This document shows positions 26,150-35,323 of a stretch of DNA of 64,000 bases, piece by piece. Position 1 is the first letter of the stretch; every line of letters begins with the position of its first letter. The notes beneath the pieces are model-generated. The model worked only from the letters and a program-made list of their open reading frames with translations, had not been told where the DNA came from and made no database searches. Both the position numbers and the translations under genes were made by a program. The DNA comes from Taklimakanibacter albus (lineage in GTDB: Bacteria > Pseudomonadota > Alphaproteobacteria > Rhizobiales > Aestuariivirgaceae), in assembly GCF_016595235.1 (NCBI RefSeq), contig NZ_JAENHL010000008.1, positions 1,696,624 through 1,760,623 of the forward strand, read 5' to 3'.

Positions 26150-26472
26150 CACCGGCATGTCAGCTTGCTCGCCTCGATCACATCCGCGTCGCCGAGCTCT
26201 TTCATACAGTCACCGAGAAAGTCACAGGCATAGAAGGTTCCGGTTACCGTCAACGTCCGGCCGAGCTTGCAGGCGCCCTTGCCGTTGCTCTTCGCGTGGA
26301 CGAGAATCCCGCACTCCTCGAGTCCGAAGAAATATTTGGCGCCCTGGCGATCGGCATAGGAGATCTTGCCGGTGACCGTCACCCGCTTGCCGTCGTCGGA
26401 GTCGCTCGGGCATTTCGCCTGGGCCGCGCTCGCAGCGGTGCAGAACAGAAGAACGAGGAGAAGTTTCATCAT
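26149..26472 (-). CDS. Small exported cysteine-containing protein
   Basis: 107 residues from the ATG at 26472. The signal peptide MKLLLVLLFCTAASAAQA is followed by a mature part with KCPSDSDDGKRVTVTGKI, GLEECGILVH, GACKLGRTLTVTGTF and an ending in SKLTCR. The alternating strands and VTVTGK/LTVTGT pairs suggest a small beta barrel, perhaps OB-like. It resembles its upstream neighbour in layout and cysteine spacing. Stop and protease start overlap (TGATG). Function unknown. Confidence 0.75.
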   Translation of the reverse strand: MMKLLLVLLFCTAASAAQAKCPSDSDDGKRVTVTGKISYADRQGAKYFFGLEECGILVHAKSNGKGACKLGRTLTVTGTFYACDFLGDCMKELGDADVIEASKLTCR

Positions 26473-26485
26473 GTCGATCCGTCCG

Positions 26486-26830
26486 CTAGCGGCATTTGAC
26501 GCTGTCGGCGCCGGGCAGCACCACGGGCGTGAAGGTGATGACAAAGGTCTTGCCCTTGGCTGTCGCAGCCTTGCCCTTGGCGCATCCTGCGGCCTTACGG
26601 GCCTGCACATAAGCGATGCAGCCGCGCTTCCTGTCCTGAATGGCGACCACCTTGCGATAGCCCATCTCGACGACGAGATCATTGGCGGCGCCGACATTGA
26701 GCACGGCGCCTTCGACCGAAAACGCCTTGCCGGGATCGGTGAACTCGCAATCGGCGGCGGCAAATGCCGGACTGGCCGGCATGATGGTACAAAGAACAGC
26801 CCACGGCATTCGACGGAGGGTTGGCAGCAT
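26486..26830 (-). CDS. Small exported cysteine-containing protein
   Basis: 114 residues with a signal peptide cleaved near PAFA-AAD. The mature part has DCEFTDPGKAFSVEGAVLNV, RKRGCIAYVQARK and AAGCAKGKA, and ends in GADSVKCR. The order (acidic Cys start, DxGKxxxVxG strand, central Cys pair, terminal xCR) matches the downstream 107-aa protein, so the two look like diverged paralogues. It starts the three-gene unit ending in the protease fusion. Function unknown. Confidence 0.72.
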   Translation of the reverse strand: MLPTLRRMPWAVLCTIMPASPAFAAADCEFTDPGKAFSVEGAVLNVGAANDLVVEMGYRKVVAIQDRKRGCIAYVQARKAAGCAKGKAATAKGKTFVITFTPVVLPGADSVKCR

Positions 26831-26910
26831 CGGTTTCCTTCCTGATCGATCCAGCTTCTAGAGGCCGGGACGATATCGGCCACTCCCAAATGGGAGTGGG
26901 CAGGCGGAAG

Positions 26911-28080
26911 TCAGCCGAGCCGCGCCAGCAGCAGCATGAGCTGGCCCTGCCGCGTGGTACCCGTCTTGTGCAGAATGGCCTTGAGCCGCGTGCGCGCGGT
27001 GCCCTCGGTGAGGCTGAGCCGTTCCGCGGCCTCGGCCACCGAATCCCCCATCATCAGCCGCCGGCAGAAAGCGATCTCGGCGGGCGTGAGCGCAAACAAC
27101 GTGGCGAGGGCGCCGAGGTCACCGGCTTCGCCGACCTGCTGGCCGAGATCGGTGACCAGAACCAGGATCATCCGGCGTGGCGGCAGCAAAGCGGCGATAG
27201 CACTGGAGGATGGCGGCGGCGGAATGGCGGCGAGTGAAACCTGCCAGGCGCCTGCGGCGGTGCGGAAGGCGATGCGCGACATATCTGTCGGAATCTCGCC
27301 GGCCAGCTTCTCGAGCGCCGCGCCGAAGCGGGCATCGGCCTCCTTGTCCATCAGATGGCAACGGCCATTGCGCACGCCGACACCGATACCCCGCGCCAGC
27401 AGCCGCTCGCCTTGTGCGTTCGCATCGCGCAGCAGCCGGCCGCCATCCACGACCAAAGCGGCGCAGCGCCCACGCTCGAGGAGCGCCGTTTCGGCCAGCG
27501 CCGCTTCGGTGTCGGCGCGCAACAGCCGTGCCAGATTGACCGAGCGCTCGAAATTTCCGCGCACCCGATTGAGAACGTCCTTGCCCAGCCGGTCATAGAG
27601 CTCGGATCTCGCCAGCGGGAAGTGAAGCAGAAGATGCACCGCCTCGTCGCGCTCGCCTACGATCTTCATGCCGGCGGCCGCTTCAGCCCGGTTCTGCGGC
27701 AGAAGCCAGTCATTGTAGAATTCCGACTTGGCGAAGGTGCGGGCGGGAAACACTTCCTCGGACGCGGCAATGAAGGTGCTCTTGACCGATGTCCAATACG
27801 GCGCCCAGGGATTGATATAGGCGAAATGCTCGGCGAGCGACGTCGCGAAGGCCGCATCGGTATTCTGGACGGACAGGAAATTCAGCCGCTTTTCCGGGAA
27901 ATTCATGTTGTACAGAATGCCGAAGGAGCCCGGAAAGGCGCGGCTCAGCGCCAGCGGCACCTCATCCCAGGAGCCTGAGCCGAAAGTCGCGGCATCGATC
28001 GCCGCGGCGACATCCCGGCTGATCGCCGCCACGCGGTCTTCGTCGAAATCGTCAATTCCCTGTCGCATCCCGGCCCACAA
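26911..28080 (-). CDS. LuxR-type transcriptional regulator
   Basis: 389 residues. The C-terminal 60 residues form a LuxR/GerE helix-turn-helix: LTPAEIAFCRRLMMGDSVAE, then AERLSLTEGTARTRLKAIL. The long N-terminal part (about 20-310) has the pattern of PAS/GAF-like sensory folds with NPWAPYWTSV, but no named signature. The start is TTG at 28080; an ATG 12 nt later is equally plausible. It lies 80 bp upstream of the exported-protein/protease unit on the same strand and could regulate it. Confidence 0.85.
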   Translation of the reverse strand: MWAGMRQGIDDFDEDRVAAISRDVAAAIDAATFGSGSWDEVPLALSRAFPGSFGILYNMNFPEKRLNFLSVQNTDAAFATSLAEHFAYINPWAPYWTSVKSTFIAASEEVFPARTFAKSEFYNDWLLPQNRAEAAAGMKIVGERDEAVHLLLHFPLARSELYDRLGKDVLNRVRGNFERSVNLARLLRADTEAALAETALLERGRCAALVVDGGRLLRDANAQGERLLARGIGVGVRNGRCHLMDKEADARFGAALEKLAGEIPTDMSRIAFRTAAGAWQVSLAAIPPPPSSSAIAALLPPRRMILVLVTDLGQQVGEAGDLGALATLFALTPAEIAFCRRLMMGDSVAEAAERLSLTEGTARTRLKAILHKTGTTRQGQLMLLLARLG

Positions 28081-28097
28081 TTCCTCAAAGGCGATGC

Positions 28098-28994
28098 CTA
28101 GTCCAGAGGCTGCCGAATGAAGGTCGTCTTGGCGCCCGCGACCGCCTTGGCGATGAAGCCATAGACTTCCGACACGCGGCGCATGTGGTGGGTGTCGGGA
28201 TGCGACATCAACCAGTAGGTGCGGGTGAAGCGAACATCCGGCAGCAATCGCTGCAATTCGGGGAACTGGCTCGCCGCGTAATCATGCAGGATGCCGATGC
28301 CGTGGCCGGCGCGCACCGCCTCCATCTGGGCGACCACGCTGCCGCATTCATAATGCCGGTGCATCAGGCGCCCGAGCTCGGCGGCGTAATCGAGCGCCCG
28401 GCTATAGACGAAGTCCTCGACATGGGTGACGAAGAGATGCCCTGCCAGATCGTCGCGCGACACGATCGGCCCGGAGCGCGCCAGGTAATCCCGTGCGGCA
28501 TAGACGCTCAGCGTGTAATCGGTGAGCTTCTTGACCATGAGCCGGCCCTGCTTCGGCCGGTCGAGGGTGACGGCGATATCGGCCTCGCGGCGCGGCAGTG
28601 AGAAGGTGCGCGGCAGCGGCACCAGCTGGATCGTCAACCCCGGATGCTCCATCGCCAGAACGCCCAGCTCGCGCGACAGGAAGTAATTGCCGAGCCCGTC
28701 CGGCGCCCCGACCCTGACCGTGCCGGTCAGGCCTTCGCCTGCCCCTGAAATCTGCGTACCCGCCTGAAGGATTTCGGATTCGACCCGCTCGGCGGCACGC
28801 AGCAGGACTTCACCCGCCGGCGTGATCACGCAGCCATTGGTGCGCCGTTCGAGCAGCCTGGTCTTGAGGCTCGCTTCCAGGGCACTGAGCTGGCGTCCCA
28901 CGGTGGTGTGGTTCACCTTGAGCTGGCGGGCCGCCTCCAGGATCTGGCCGGAGCGCGCCACCGCCAGAAATACCCTTATATGGTCCCAATCCAT
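28098..28994 (-). CDS. LysR-family transcriptional regulator
   Basis: 298 residues from the ATG at 28994, where [17 protein letters not shown] opens the HTH; an upstream ATG at 29033 would cross the operator region. [20 protein letters not shown] is the recognition region. The effector domain follows. It is divergent from mmsA, with a GCACAAC/GTTGTGC dyad between them, so it probably regulates mmsA. Confidence 0.9.
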   Translation of the reverse strand: MDWDHIRVFLAVARSGQILEAARQLKVNHTTVGRQLSALEASLKTRLLERRTNGCVITPAGEVLLRAAERVESEILQAGTQISGAGEGLTGTVRVGAPDGLGNYFLSRELGVLAMEHPGLTIQLVPLPRTFSLPRREADIAVTLDRPKQGRLMVKKLTDYTLSVYAARDYLARSGPIVSRDDLAGHLFVTHVEDFVYSRALDYAAELGRLMHRHYECGSVVAQMEAVRAGHGIGILHDYAASQFPELQRLLPDVRFTRTYWLMSHPDTHHMRRVSEVYGFIAKAVAGAKTTFIRQPLD

Positions 28995-29010
28995 GGCGAT
29001 AACTAAATTT

Positions 29011-29045
29011 GCACAACGATACTGCAGTTTCATTCATTGTTGTGC
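29011..29045. promoter_or_regulatory. Dyad in the lysR/mmsA divergent promoter
   Basis: GCACAAC (29011-29017) and GTTGTGC (29039-29045) are perfect inverted heptamers, 21 bp apart, in the 102-bp region between the divergent lysR and mmsA starts. Likely a LysR binding region. Confidence 0.4.
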
Positions 29046-29096
29046 ACCAGCCTAAAGCCGATAAGCGCTCCTGACAACCCTCGGGAGAGAACAGTA

Positions 29097-30596
29097 ATGG
29101 CAAAGAACATTCCTCATTATATCGGTGGCCGCGAAGTCGCTGGGCGCTCCGGGCGCCAGTCCCCGGTCTTCAATCCGGCGACCGGCGAAGAGACCGGCAC
29201 CGTGGCGCTCGCCTCGACGGCCGAAGTGAATGAGGCCGTCGCCACCGCCCGCAAGGTCTTCCCGGAATGGGCTGCGACCACCCCGCTCAGGCGCGCCCGC
29301 ATCCTCAACAAGTTCCTGCGTCTCCTCGAGGAACGCACCAACGAGCTCGCCGCCGTCATCACCCATGAGCACGGCAAGGTGCTCTCGGATGCCGTCGGCG
29401 AAATCCAGCGCGGCATGGAGGTCGTCGAATTCGCCACCGCGGCGCCGACCCTGCTCAAGGGCGAGATCACTGAAAATGTCGGCACCCGCGTCGACAGCCA
29501 TTCGCTGCGCCAGCCGCTCGGCGTTGTCGCCGGCATCACACCGTTCAACTTCCCGGCCATGGTGCCGATGTGGATGTTCCCGGTGGCGCTCGCCGCCGGC
29601 AACTGCTTCATCCTGAAGCCGTCGGAGCGCGACCCGTCCGCCGCCCTCCTCCTCGCCAAGTGGCTCGAGGAAGCGGGCCTGCCCGCCGGCGTCTTCAATG
29701 TCGTCCATGGCGACAAGGAAGCCGTCGACGCGCTGCTCCACAATCCCGACATCAGCGCCGTCAGCTTCGTCGGCTCGACGCCGATCGCGCGCTACATCTA
29801 TGAGACGGCGGCGAAGACCGGCAAGCGCTGCCAGGCCTTGGGCGGCGCCAAGAACCACATGATCATCATGCCCGACGCCGATATGGACCAGGCGGTCGAC
29901 GCGCTCATGGGGGCGGCCTATGGCGCCGCCGGCGAGCGCTGCATGGCGATCTCGGTCGCGGTGCCGATCGGCGCCCAGACGGCGGATGCTCTCATGGCCA
30001 AACTCGAGCCACGCGTGCGCGGCCTCAAGATCGGCCCCGGCACCGACCGCGAAGCGGAAATGGGCCCGCTGGTCACCAAGCTGCATCGCGACAAGGTGAA
30101 GGGCTATATCGATGCCGGTGTCGCCGAAGGCGCCAAGCTCGTCGTCGACGGCCGCTCCTTCAAGATGCAGGGTTATGAAGACGGCTACTTCCTCGGCGGC
30201 TCGCTCTTCGACCATGTCACGCCGCAGATGAAGATCTACAAGGAAGAGATCTTCGGCCCCGTGTTGTCGGTCGCCCGCGCCGACACCTTCGACACCGCCG
30301 CCCGCATGATCAACGAGCATGAATTCGGCAACGGCACCGCCATCTTCACCCGCGACGGCGATGCGGCGCGCGAATTCGCGCATCAGATCCAGGTCGGCAT
30401 GGTCGGCATCAACGTGCCGATCCCGGTGCCGATGGCTTTCCATTCCTTCGGCGGCTGGAAGTCGTCGCTGTTCGGCGATCACCACATGCACGGGCCGGAA
30501 GGCATCCGCTTCTACACCAAGCTCAAGACGATCACGACGCGTTGGCCGACCGGCATCCGCGCCGGCTCGGAATTCGTCATGCCGACGATGCGGTAA
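29097..30596 (+). CDS. mmsA: Methylmalonate-semialdehyde dehydrogenase (CoA-acylating)
   Basis: 499 residues from the ATG at 29097, with GGGAGA ahead of it. ALDH superfamily: [23 protein letters not shown]-site [14 protein letters not shown] and catalytic C282 in [14 protein letters not shown]. The GERCMA form and the [14 protein letters not shown] box are typical of MMSDH. It oxidises methylmalonate or malonate semialdehyde to propionyl- or acetyl-CoA in valine, thymine or inositol breakdown. No pathway partner is adjacent; a divergent LysR probably controls it. Confidence 0.92.
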   Translation: MAKNIPHYIGGREVAGRSGRQSPVFNPATGEETGTVALASTAEVNEAVATARKVFPEWAATTPLRRARILNKFLRLLEERTNELAAVITHEHGKVLSDAVGEIQRGMEVVEFATAAPTLLKGEITENVGTRVDSHSLRQPLGVVAGITPFNFPAMVPMWMFPVALAAGNCFILKPSERDPSAALLLAKWLEEAGLPAGVFNVVHGDKEAVDALLHNPDISAVSFVGSTPIARYIYETAAKTGKRCQALGGAKNHMIIMPDADMDQAVDALMGAAYGAAGERCMAISVAVPIGAQTADALMAKLEPRVRGLKIGPGTDREAEMGPLVTKLHRDKVKGYIDAGVAEGAKLVVDGRSFKMQGYEDGYFLGGSLFDHVTPQMKIYKEEIFGPVLSVARADTFDTAARMINEHEFGNGTAIFTRDGDAAREFAHQIQVGMVGINVPIPVPMAFHSFGGWKSSLFGDHHMHGPEGIRFYTKLKTITTRWPTGIRAGSEFVMPTMR

Positions 30597-30703
30597 AGCG
30601 AGAGAGAAACTAACCCCAGGGTTCCGGTTTTCTCAAGCCCGGCATTCTCTCGGCGTGATAGAGATCATGTGACAGCCGTCGTGGCTGTTTCCTCCCTAGA
30701 CTT

Positions 30704-30738
30704 GCGCTCGGCCTCATGGTCGAGCGCCTTTTCTTTTC
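30704..30738 (+). terminator. Intrinsic terminator after mmsA
   Basis: GCGCTCG (30704-30710) pairs with CGAGCGC (30721-30727) around a 10-nt loop, followed by CTTTTCTTTTC. It lies about 110 bp after the mmsA stop. A weaker hairpin (ACAGCC/GGCTGT, 30672-30688) precedes it. Confidence 0.75.
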
Positions 30739-30839
30739 CACCCGCAGAAAAACTAAATCCGGGAAGAACTTAATCTCGACTGACGGCCGCCTCCTTTGCC
30801 CATATGCCTCATCCGTGCAGGGCGATGAGGATGACGGCA

Positions 30840-31757
30840 ATGGCGCAGGCTTTGACAGCGACGGAGGCCCCGACCGATGAGTGGGATCTGACGGCGATCG
30901 TCGAGGAATTGCGGCAGTCGCGCGAGATCGCCAACAATATCCGCCATCGGGGCGTCGTCCGCGAGCTTCCGTCGCGCGATGTGATGGCGCGCTTTCTCGA
31001 AGACATCACCGCGGTCTTGTTCCCCACCCATTTCGGACGGACCACGCTCAGCGACGACAGCATCGACTATTTCGTCGGCAACAGCCTGGCGCGCGCTTTG
31101 ACCCATCTGCAGGACCAGCTGCGCCGGGGCTTACAATTCGCGCCCGAGGCGCATGAGCCGGCCGGCGATCCCAAGGAGAAAGCCCGCGAGATCACCCGGG
31201 CCTTCGCCCAGGAGCTGCCGGCGGTGCGGGCGCTTTTGGTGAGCGACCTCAAGGCGGCGCTGAGCGGCGATCCGGCGGCGACCAGCATCGCCGAGATCCT
31301 GCTGTGCTATCGCGGCATCACCGCAATCATCCATCATCGCCTGGCGCATGCGCTGCACCGGCTGGGCGCCAGCCTGATCGCGCGGCTCATCGCCGACATC
31401 GCCCATGCCGGGACCGGCATCGACATCCATCCCGGCGCCGAGATCGGCGAGAGCTTCTTCATCGATCACGGCACCGGCGTGGTGATCGGCGAAACGGCAA
31501 TCATCGGCAAGCGGGTGCGCATCTATCAGGCGGTCACGCTCGGCGCCAAACGTTTTCCGACGAGCGCCGACGGCACGCTGGTCAAAGGCGTGCCGCGCCA
31601 TCCCATCATCGAGGACAATGTCGTGATCTATGCCGGCGCCACGGTGCTGGGCCGCGTCACGGTGGGACGAGATTCCGTCATCGGCGGCAATGTCTGGCTG
31701 ACGCACAGCGTGCCGCCGGGCAGCATCATCACCCAGGCGCAGGCCCAGAACAGCTGA
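30840..31757 (+). CDS. cysE: Serine O-acetyltransferase
   Basis: 305 residues if translation starts at the ATG at 30840; two earlier in-frame ATGs (30825 and 30831) are also possible. The N-terminal helical part is of the EpsC type. From about residue 195 the left-handed beta-helix begins: AGTGIDIHPGAEIGESFFID, HGTGVVIGETAIIGKRVRIY, then hexapeptides to VIGGNVWLTHSVPPGS. It acetylates serine with acetyl-CoA to start cysteine synthesis. The regulatory C-terminal tail of E. coli CysE is absent. Confidence 0.92.
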   Translation: MAQALTATEAPTDEWDLTAIVEELRQSREIANNIRHRGVVRELPSRDVMARFLEDITAVLFPTHFGRTTLSDDSIDYFVGNSLARALTHLQDQLRRGLQFAPEAHEPAGDPKEKAREITRAFAQELPAVRALLVSDLKAALSGDPAATSIAEILLCYRGITAIIHHRLAHALHRLGASLIARLIADIAHAGTGIDIHPGAEIGESFFIDHGTGVVIGETAIIGKRVRIYQAVTLGAKRFPTSADGTLVKGVPRHPIIEDNVVIYAGATVLGRVTVGRDSVIGGNVWLTHSVPPGSIITQAQAQNS

Positions 31758-31764
31758 GCGGCGG

Positions 31765-32793
31765 CTATTGCTTCGGCTGGGGCTCCGGAAACATCCAGCT
31801 GCCATCAAGGATCTGAGCCTGCGGCCGATACAGGCGCACGGTGTAATTCCAACCCGTCATGATCGGCAGGCAATTGGGAATCTTGCCGTCGCAGCCGCCG
31901 AACTGGATCGCGACGGAGCCATCGTCCTGGCGCTTCGCCGTCACGCTGTTGACGGAATAGGCGTTGTAATCGTTCTTTTGATAATAGCCCTCGGCATCAT
32001 AGAGGCTGACCGACCAGAAGCCGTCGACCGGCACGTCCTTCACGGCGAGCGTATAGACGGTCTTGCCGTCATTGCCGGCCGGCACGATGTTGAGATAGGT
32101 GGCGTCCTTGTCGGGATTGCCGCCCCAGCCCATCGCGGTGCCGAGAAGATGGCGGATGGGATCGACCTCCGCCTTGGTGCCGAAGGCCTTCTTGAAATCG
32201 GGGATGGTGGAGCCCAGCGCCAGCAGCGCGTCACGCACTTTCTTTTGGCTCACCTGATCCCAGTCTGGAATCTCAAATTTACCGGCACCTGCCTGCTCGA
32301 CCTTGATCGCATCCTGCAGCGCATGAACCTTCTTCACGTCTTCCAGATTCGCCGGATCGACCAGCGTCCTGATGCCGACCACTACATAACGCGTGCCGAT
32401 CTTGTCCTTGTCGATCTTGTAAGTGCCGGCGCCATAAATGACCTCCGGCACATAGTGATCCTGGCTGATCACTTGCATGGACATGAAGCGCTTGCCCGCA
32501 TCAGGCAGTGTGATGGTGACCGGCCCGGCATCGAGATCGAAGACGGCGGAAGAATAGAGCGTGTCACGGTTGAGGCGGATGACGGACTGATTATCGATCG
32601 CGGCCGGCTCACGCCGATGCGAAAGTTTGCCAAGGCCGCCTTCCTTGACCAGATTGCCGAAATAGAGATCGGATTCGGCGCGGATGAAATTATCGACCGT
32701 CACCGGCACGGCATCGGCCAGAGCTTTGGCGGCGAAACCGCAGGAAGCGACGAGGCCCGCAGCGAGGACGCACATTTTCAGATGAGATTTCAC
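31765..32793 (-). CDS. Exported DUF1254/DUF1214 protein
   Basis: 342 residues with a signal peptide ending near KALA-DAV. The N-terminal DUF1254 part has NFIRAESDLYFGN and DNQSVIRLNRDTLYSSAVFD; the C-terminal DUF1214 part has DGFWSVSLYDAEGYY and NYTVRLYRPQ with SWMFPEPQP. The two domains together form a known family of exported proteins with no firm function. It is convergent with cysE (7-bp gap) and divergent from a 31-aa membrane protein behind an FNR-type box. Confidence 0.88.
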   Translation of the reverse strand: MKSHLKMCVLAAGLVASCGFAAKALADAVPVTVDNFIRAESDLYFGNLVKEGGLGKLSHRREPAAIDNQSVIRLNRDTLYSSAVFDLDAGPVTITLPDAGKRFMSMQVISQDHYVPEVIYGAGTYKIDKDKIGTRYVVVGIRTLVDPANLEDVKKVHALQDAIKVEQAGAGKFEIPDWDQVSQKKVRDALLALGSTIPDFKKAFGTKAEVDPIRHLLGTAMGWGGNPDKDATYLNIVPAGNDGKTVYTLAVKDVPVDGFWSVSLYDAEGYYQKNDYNAYSVNSVTAKRQDDGSVAIQFGGCDGKIPNCLPIMTGWNYTVRLYRPQAQILDGSWMFPEPQPKQ

Positions 32794-32887
32794 AACTCTC
32801 TCCTCCCATGCGCAGATCTCTCTCTTAGATCAGCCGAGAGGGAAGGACTATTGGCCCATGGACCTACATCGCGAAGCGCCCATCAGC

Positions 32888-32901
32888 TTGATCCAGATCA
32901 A
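32888..32901. promoter_or_regulatory. FNR/FixK-type box
   Basis: TTGAT-CCAG-ATCAA is a perfect anaerobox. Its centre is about 66 bp upstream of the small membrane ORF at 32961 and about 101 bp upstream of the divergent DUF1254 gene. A class II position (-41.5) for the plus-strand gene would put transcription start near 32936. Confidence 0.65.
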
Positions 32902-32960
32902 TGCCGTTCCTGTCCTTGCCGGTTAACTATGAGCATCATTCAGTTTCGAAGAGACCGACC

Positions 32961-33056
32961 ATGACAAGCGAAGGATTTTATCTGGCTCTGGTGATCGCCG
33001 CGTTCCTGGCGTTCGGCGTGACCCTGTTCGTCGCCAGCCAGACGAGCCGGCGCTGA
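32961..33056 (+). CDS. 31-aa single-pass membrane protein
   Basis: The frame from the ATG at 32961 to the TGA at 33054 encodes 31 residues. Short polar ends (MTSEGF and ASQTSRR) flank one hydrophobic helix (LALVIAAFLAFGVTLFV). GAAGAGACC sits upstream as a ribosome site. Proteins of this size often belong to respiratory complexes, and the FNR-type box 59 bp upstream fits oxygen control. The partner is unknown. Confidence 0.6.
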   Translation: MTSEGFYLALVIAAFLAFGVTLFVASQTSRR

Positions 33057-33124
33057 CCCGATCGGCGGCGACAGGCGCCGTGCCGGACCTGGAGCGCGCC
33101 CCCCCCCTTTGGATGCGCTTCAGG

Positions 33125-33331
33125 TCACGCCCGCCCGAGCTTGCGTGCGATCAGGAAAACGATCACCCCCGCTACCGCGAGCAGCAGACCCCAATAGATC
33201 CAGGGCGTCTGATTGATCATGAAGCTTGCGGCCGGATAGGGAAAATAGCCGCTGCCCTGCCCGATCCATACGAGGCCGAGCAGAATCATCAGGGCACCGA
33301 TGACGGAGAGGACAGGGCGGATGATTTTCAT
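33125..33331 (-). CDS. Small two-helix membrane protein
   Basis: 68 residues with helices at about 5-25 (VLSVIGALMILLGLVWIG) and 43-62 (IYWGLLLAVAGVIVFLIA), separated by GSGYFPYPAASFMINQTPW and ended by RKLGRA. The loop motif is shared by a common family of small proteobacterial inner-membrane proteins of unknown function. Confidence 0.75.
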   Translation of the reverse strand: MKIIRPVLSVIGALMILLGLVWIGQGSGYFPYPAASFMINQTPWIYWGLLLAVAGVIVFLIARKLGRA

Positions 33332-33383
33332 AGGCGGACCTCGTCTGTGAACGGTTGATCGCGCCGGTCAGTCTAGCACAGCC

Positions 33384-35246
33384 TTATTTGGCGGGATTCA
33401 ATTTCGCCTCGGGCAGCGCCACCGGCGCAGCCGGTGGCTTCGGCGCCGGTGCCGGCTTCGTTTCCGGCACCGCCGTCGATGCCGTCATTTGCGGCTTGAT
33501 GCGGCTCACGCCATGCGCCGTCTTGGTCCAGCGCCGCTTCTTGGCGAAGAATTGCAACACCGCAATCCAGGTAGCGAGGGAGATCATGAGCCAATAGGCC
33601 GGCAGTGTGATAAGCGCCACCGCCCAGGAGAAACCGCGCCCCAGGAAGAGTGACGCGCGGATCGACGAGGCGAGGGCGGCGAGGCCGGCAAAGATCGCGA
33701 CGAGGCCGTAAAGGGCGAGCAGGAACAGCCAGAGCCGCCCGGCCATCGGCCGGCCGACCGCCTCGAGCGTGAAAGCGGCCACGATCCAGACGAGGAAGAA
33801 GGGCTGCAGCAAGGCATTGATGATGGCGCCGCCGGTCAGCGCCTGGGTGATGAGGAAATTGCGCGAGCCCAGATCACGCCACATCCTGAGCGGGGTGCGG
33901 GTGTTGACGAGCGCCGTCTGCAGCGTCCCCTTTATGTTGCGCACCCGTTGCGACAGCCAATCGCTCAGGCGACAGGGCGCCTCGCCGCGCGTCAGCGTGG
34001 GAACGAGCGCGGTGCGGAAGCCGAAGCGCGCGAAACGCATCGACAACCCCGAATCGGGCGCCAGATTATGGGCATCGAAGCCGCCGACCTGGCGCAGCGC
34101 CTGGACGCGGTAGTGGCTCGCCGCACCGGCGAAGAGCAAAGGCGCGCCGAAGCGGGCGAGGCGCGGGAACAGAAGACCGAAGCGGAACGCCTGCTCGATC
34201 GCGACCTGGCGCGTCAGCCAGTTTTCAGCACGGTTGTAGTAGCCGAGTTTCGCCTGCAGGCAGGCCACCGTCTTGGGCGCCAGCGCGAAGGCGCCGGCGA
34301 TGCGGCGCAGCTGGTCGGCGGGCGGCATGTCGTCGGCATGATAGACGGCGAGGAGATCACCGCGCGCGAAGGACAGAGCGTAGTTCAACGCCTTGTGGCG
34401 CGTCTCGGGCGCCCGCTTCGGCACGACGATCACTTCGAAATGAAACGGCAGGCGCATATCCTCGAAGACTTTGACCGTGGCGCGGTCGCTCTCTTCGAGC
34501 ACCAGCTTGATGTCGAGCTTGGGCTTGGGATAATCGAGCGCACTCAAGACCTGCACGATCCGTTCGGCGAGCTTCGCCTCGCGCGCCAGCGGCACCAGCA
34601 CCGTATAGACGGGCAGCACATCGTCGGGCACCGCATTGGCGGGCGGGGTCTGCGGCAGCTTGGCCGGCAGCAGGCACCAGATGTTGAGCGCGCCCATCAG
34701 CGCGAAAAGCGCCAGCACCGTCGCGAAGGCGGCGACCTCGCCGGTCGGGCGGTCCCACATCGCGGCGAAGGCGATGACGCCCAGACCGAAAACCAGCCAG
34801 AGCGCCTGGTCGGCGGTGAAGCCCTGCGCCGCCGAATGCTGTGGAAAGCGGTCCTTCAGACCCGAGGTGGCGTGATGAAGGAGCTCATTCTCGCGGCCGC
34901 GCTGCAACTCACGAAGCAAGGTGCGCTCATTGGTCACCGCCGAGACGGTGAGCCCTTGCGCCGTGGCATAGGCCTTGGCGCGCTCGCCCGACGCCACATA
35001 GCGGGTGGCTCCCGGCTCCCAGGCGATCGGCAGCACACGATGGCGGCAGGCCTGCTGCGCCTCGACCGGCGTCAGGCGCTGGATGGCTTCCTGCAGCTGC
35101 GCGGTGGTGGGAATTGTGGGCAGCACATAACGCGGCGTGGACTTCTTGTCCCCGCTTTCGCCTCGCGCCGTCTCTTTCGGCCCCGTCGCCACTTTTGCCG
35201 TCCCGTGATCTCGCGCGGAGCTTGGAGCAATTGGCGGCAATTGCAA
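33384..35246 (-). CDS. Membrane-bound family 2 glycosyltransferase
   Basis: 620 residues. A soluble N-terminal region (40-135) has the look of a GSPII_E/MshEN-like module. Two membrane helices (about 150-200) follow, then the GT2 domain: VYTVLVPLAREAKLAERIVQ, metal-binding VYHADDMPP, the QAKLGYYN acceptor strip and SQRVRNIKG in place of the QxxRW motif. PDSGLSMRFARFGFRTALV replaces the usual TED segment but keeps the Asp. Four or five C-terminal helices and a Pro/Ala-rich tail end the protein. It probably makes or exports a polysaccharide. Divergent from the YbaY-META gene. Confidence 0.85.
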   Translation of the reverse strand: MQLPPIAPSSARDHGTAKVATGPKETARGESGDKKSTPRYVLPTIPTTAQLQEAIQRLTPVEAQQACRHRVLPIAWEPGATRYVASGERAKAYATAQGLTVSAVTNERTLLRELQRGRENELLHHATSGLKDRFPQHSAAQGFTADQALWLVFGLGVIAFAAMWDRPTGEVAAFATVLALFALMGALNIWCLLPAKLPQTPPANAVPDDVLPVYTVLVPLAREAKLAERIVQVLSALDYPKPKLDIKLVLEESDRATVKVFEDMRLPFHFEVIVVPKRAPETRHKALNYALSFARGDLLAVYHADDMPPADQLRRIAGAFALAPKTVACLQAKLGYYNRAENWLTRQVAIEQAFRFGLLFPRLARFGAPLLFAGAASHYRVQALRQVGGFDAHNLAPDSGLSMRFARFGFRTALVPTLTRGEAPCRLSDWLSQRVRNIKGTLQTALVNTRTPLRMWRDLGSRNFLITQALTGGAIINALLQPFFLVWIVAAFTLEAVGRPMAGRLWLFLLALYGLVAIFAGLAALASSIRASLFLGRGFSWAVALITLPAYWLMISLATWIAVLQFFAKKRRWTKTAHGVSRIKPQMTASTAVPETKPAPAPKPPAAPVALPEAKLNPAK

Positions 35247-35323
35247 CAGAATTTACCCGGCTTACGGGCCAGCCACCTTCCGACCTTATTTTGTTGTATA
35301 GGAAGAATAAGAAGGAGAGAGGC

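Noticed and set aside
29052-30491. Minus-strand open frame opposite mmsA
   Set aside because: Antisense of a textbook dehydrogenase; translation is His/Asp-rich without motifs.
30672-30688. Hairpin ACAGCC/GGCTGT as the mmsA terminator
   Set aside because: Only 6 bp and a short T run; the 7-bp hairpin with a longer T tract at 30704-30738 is the better candidate.
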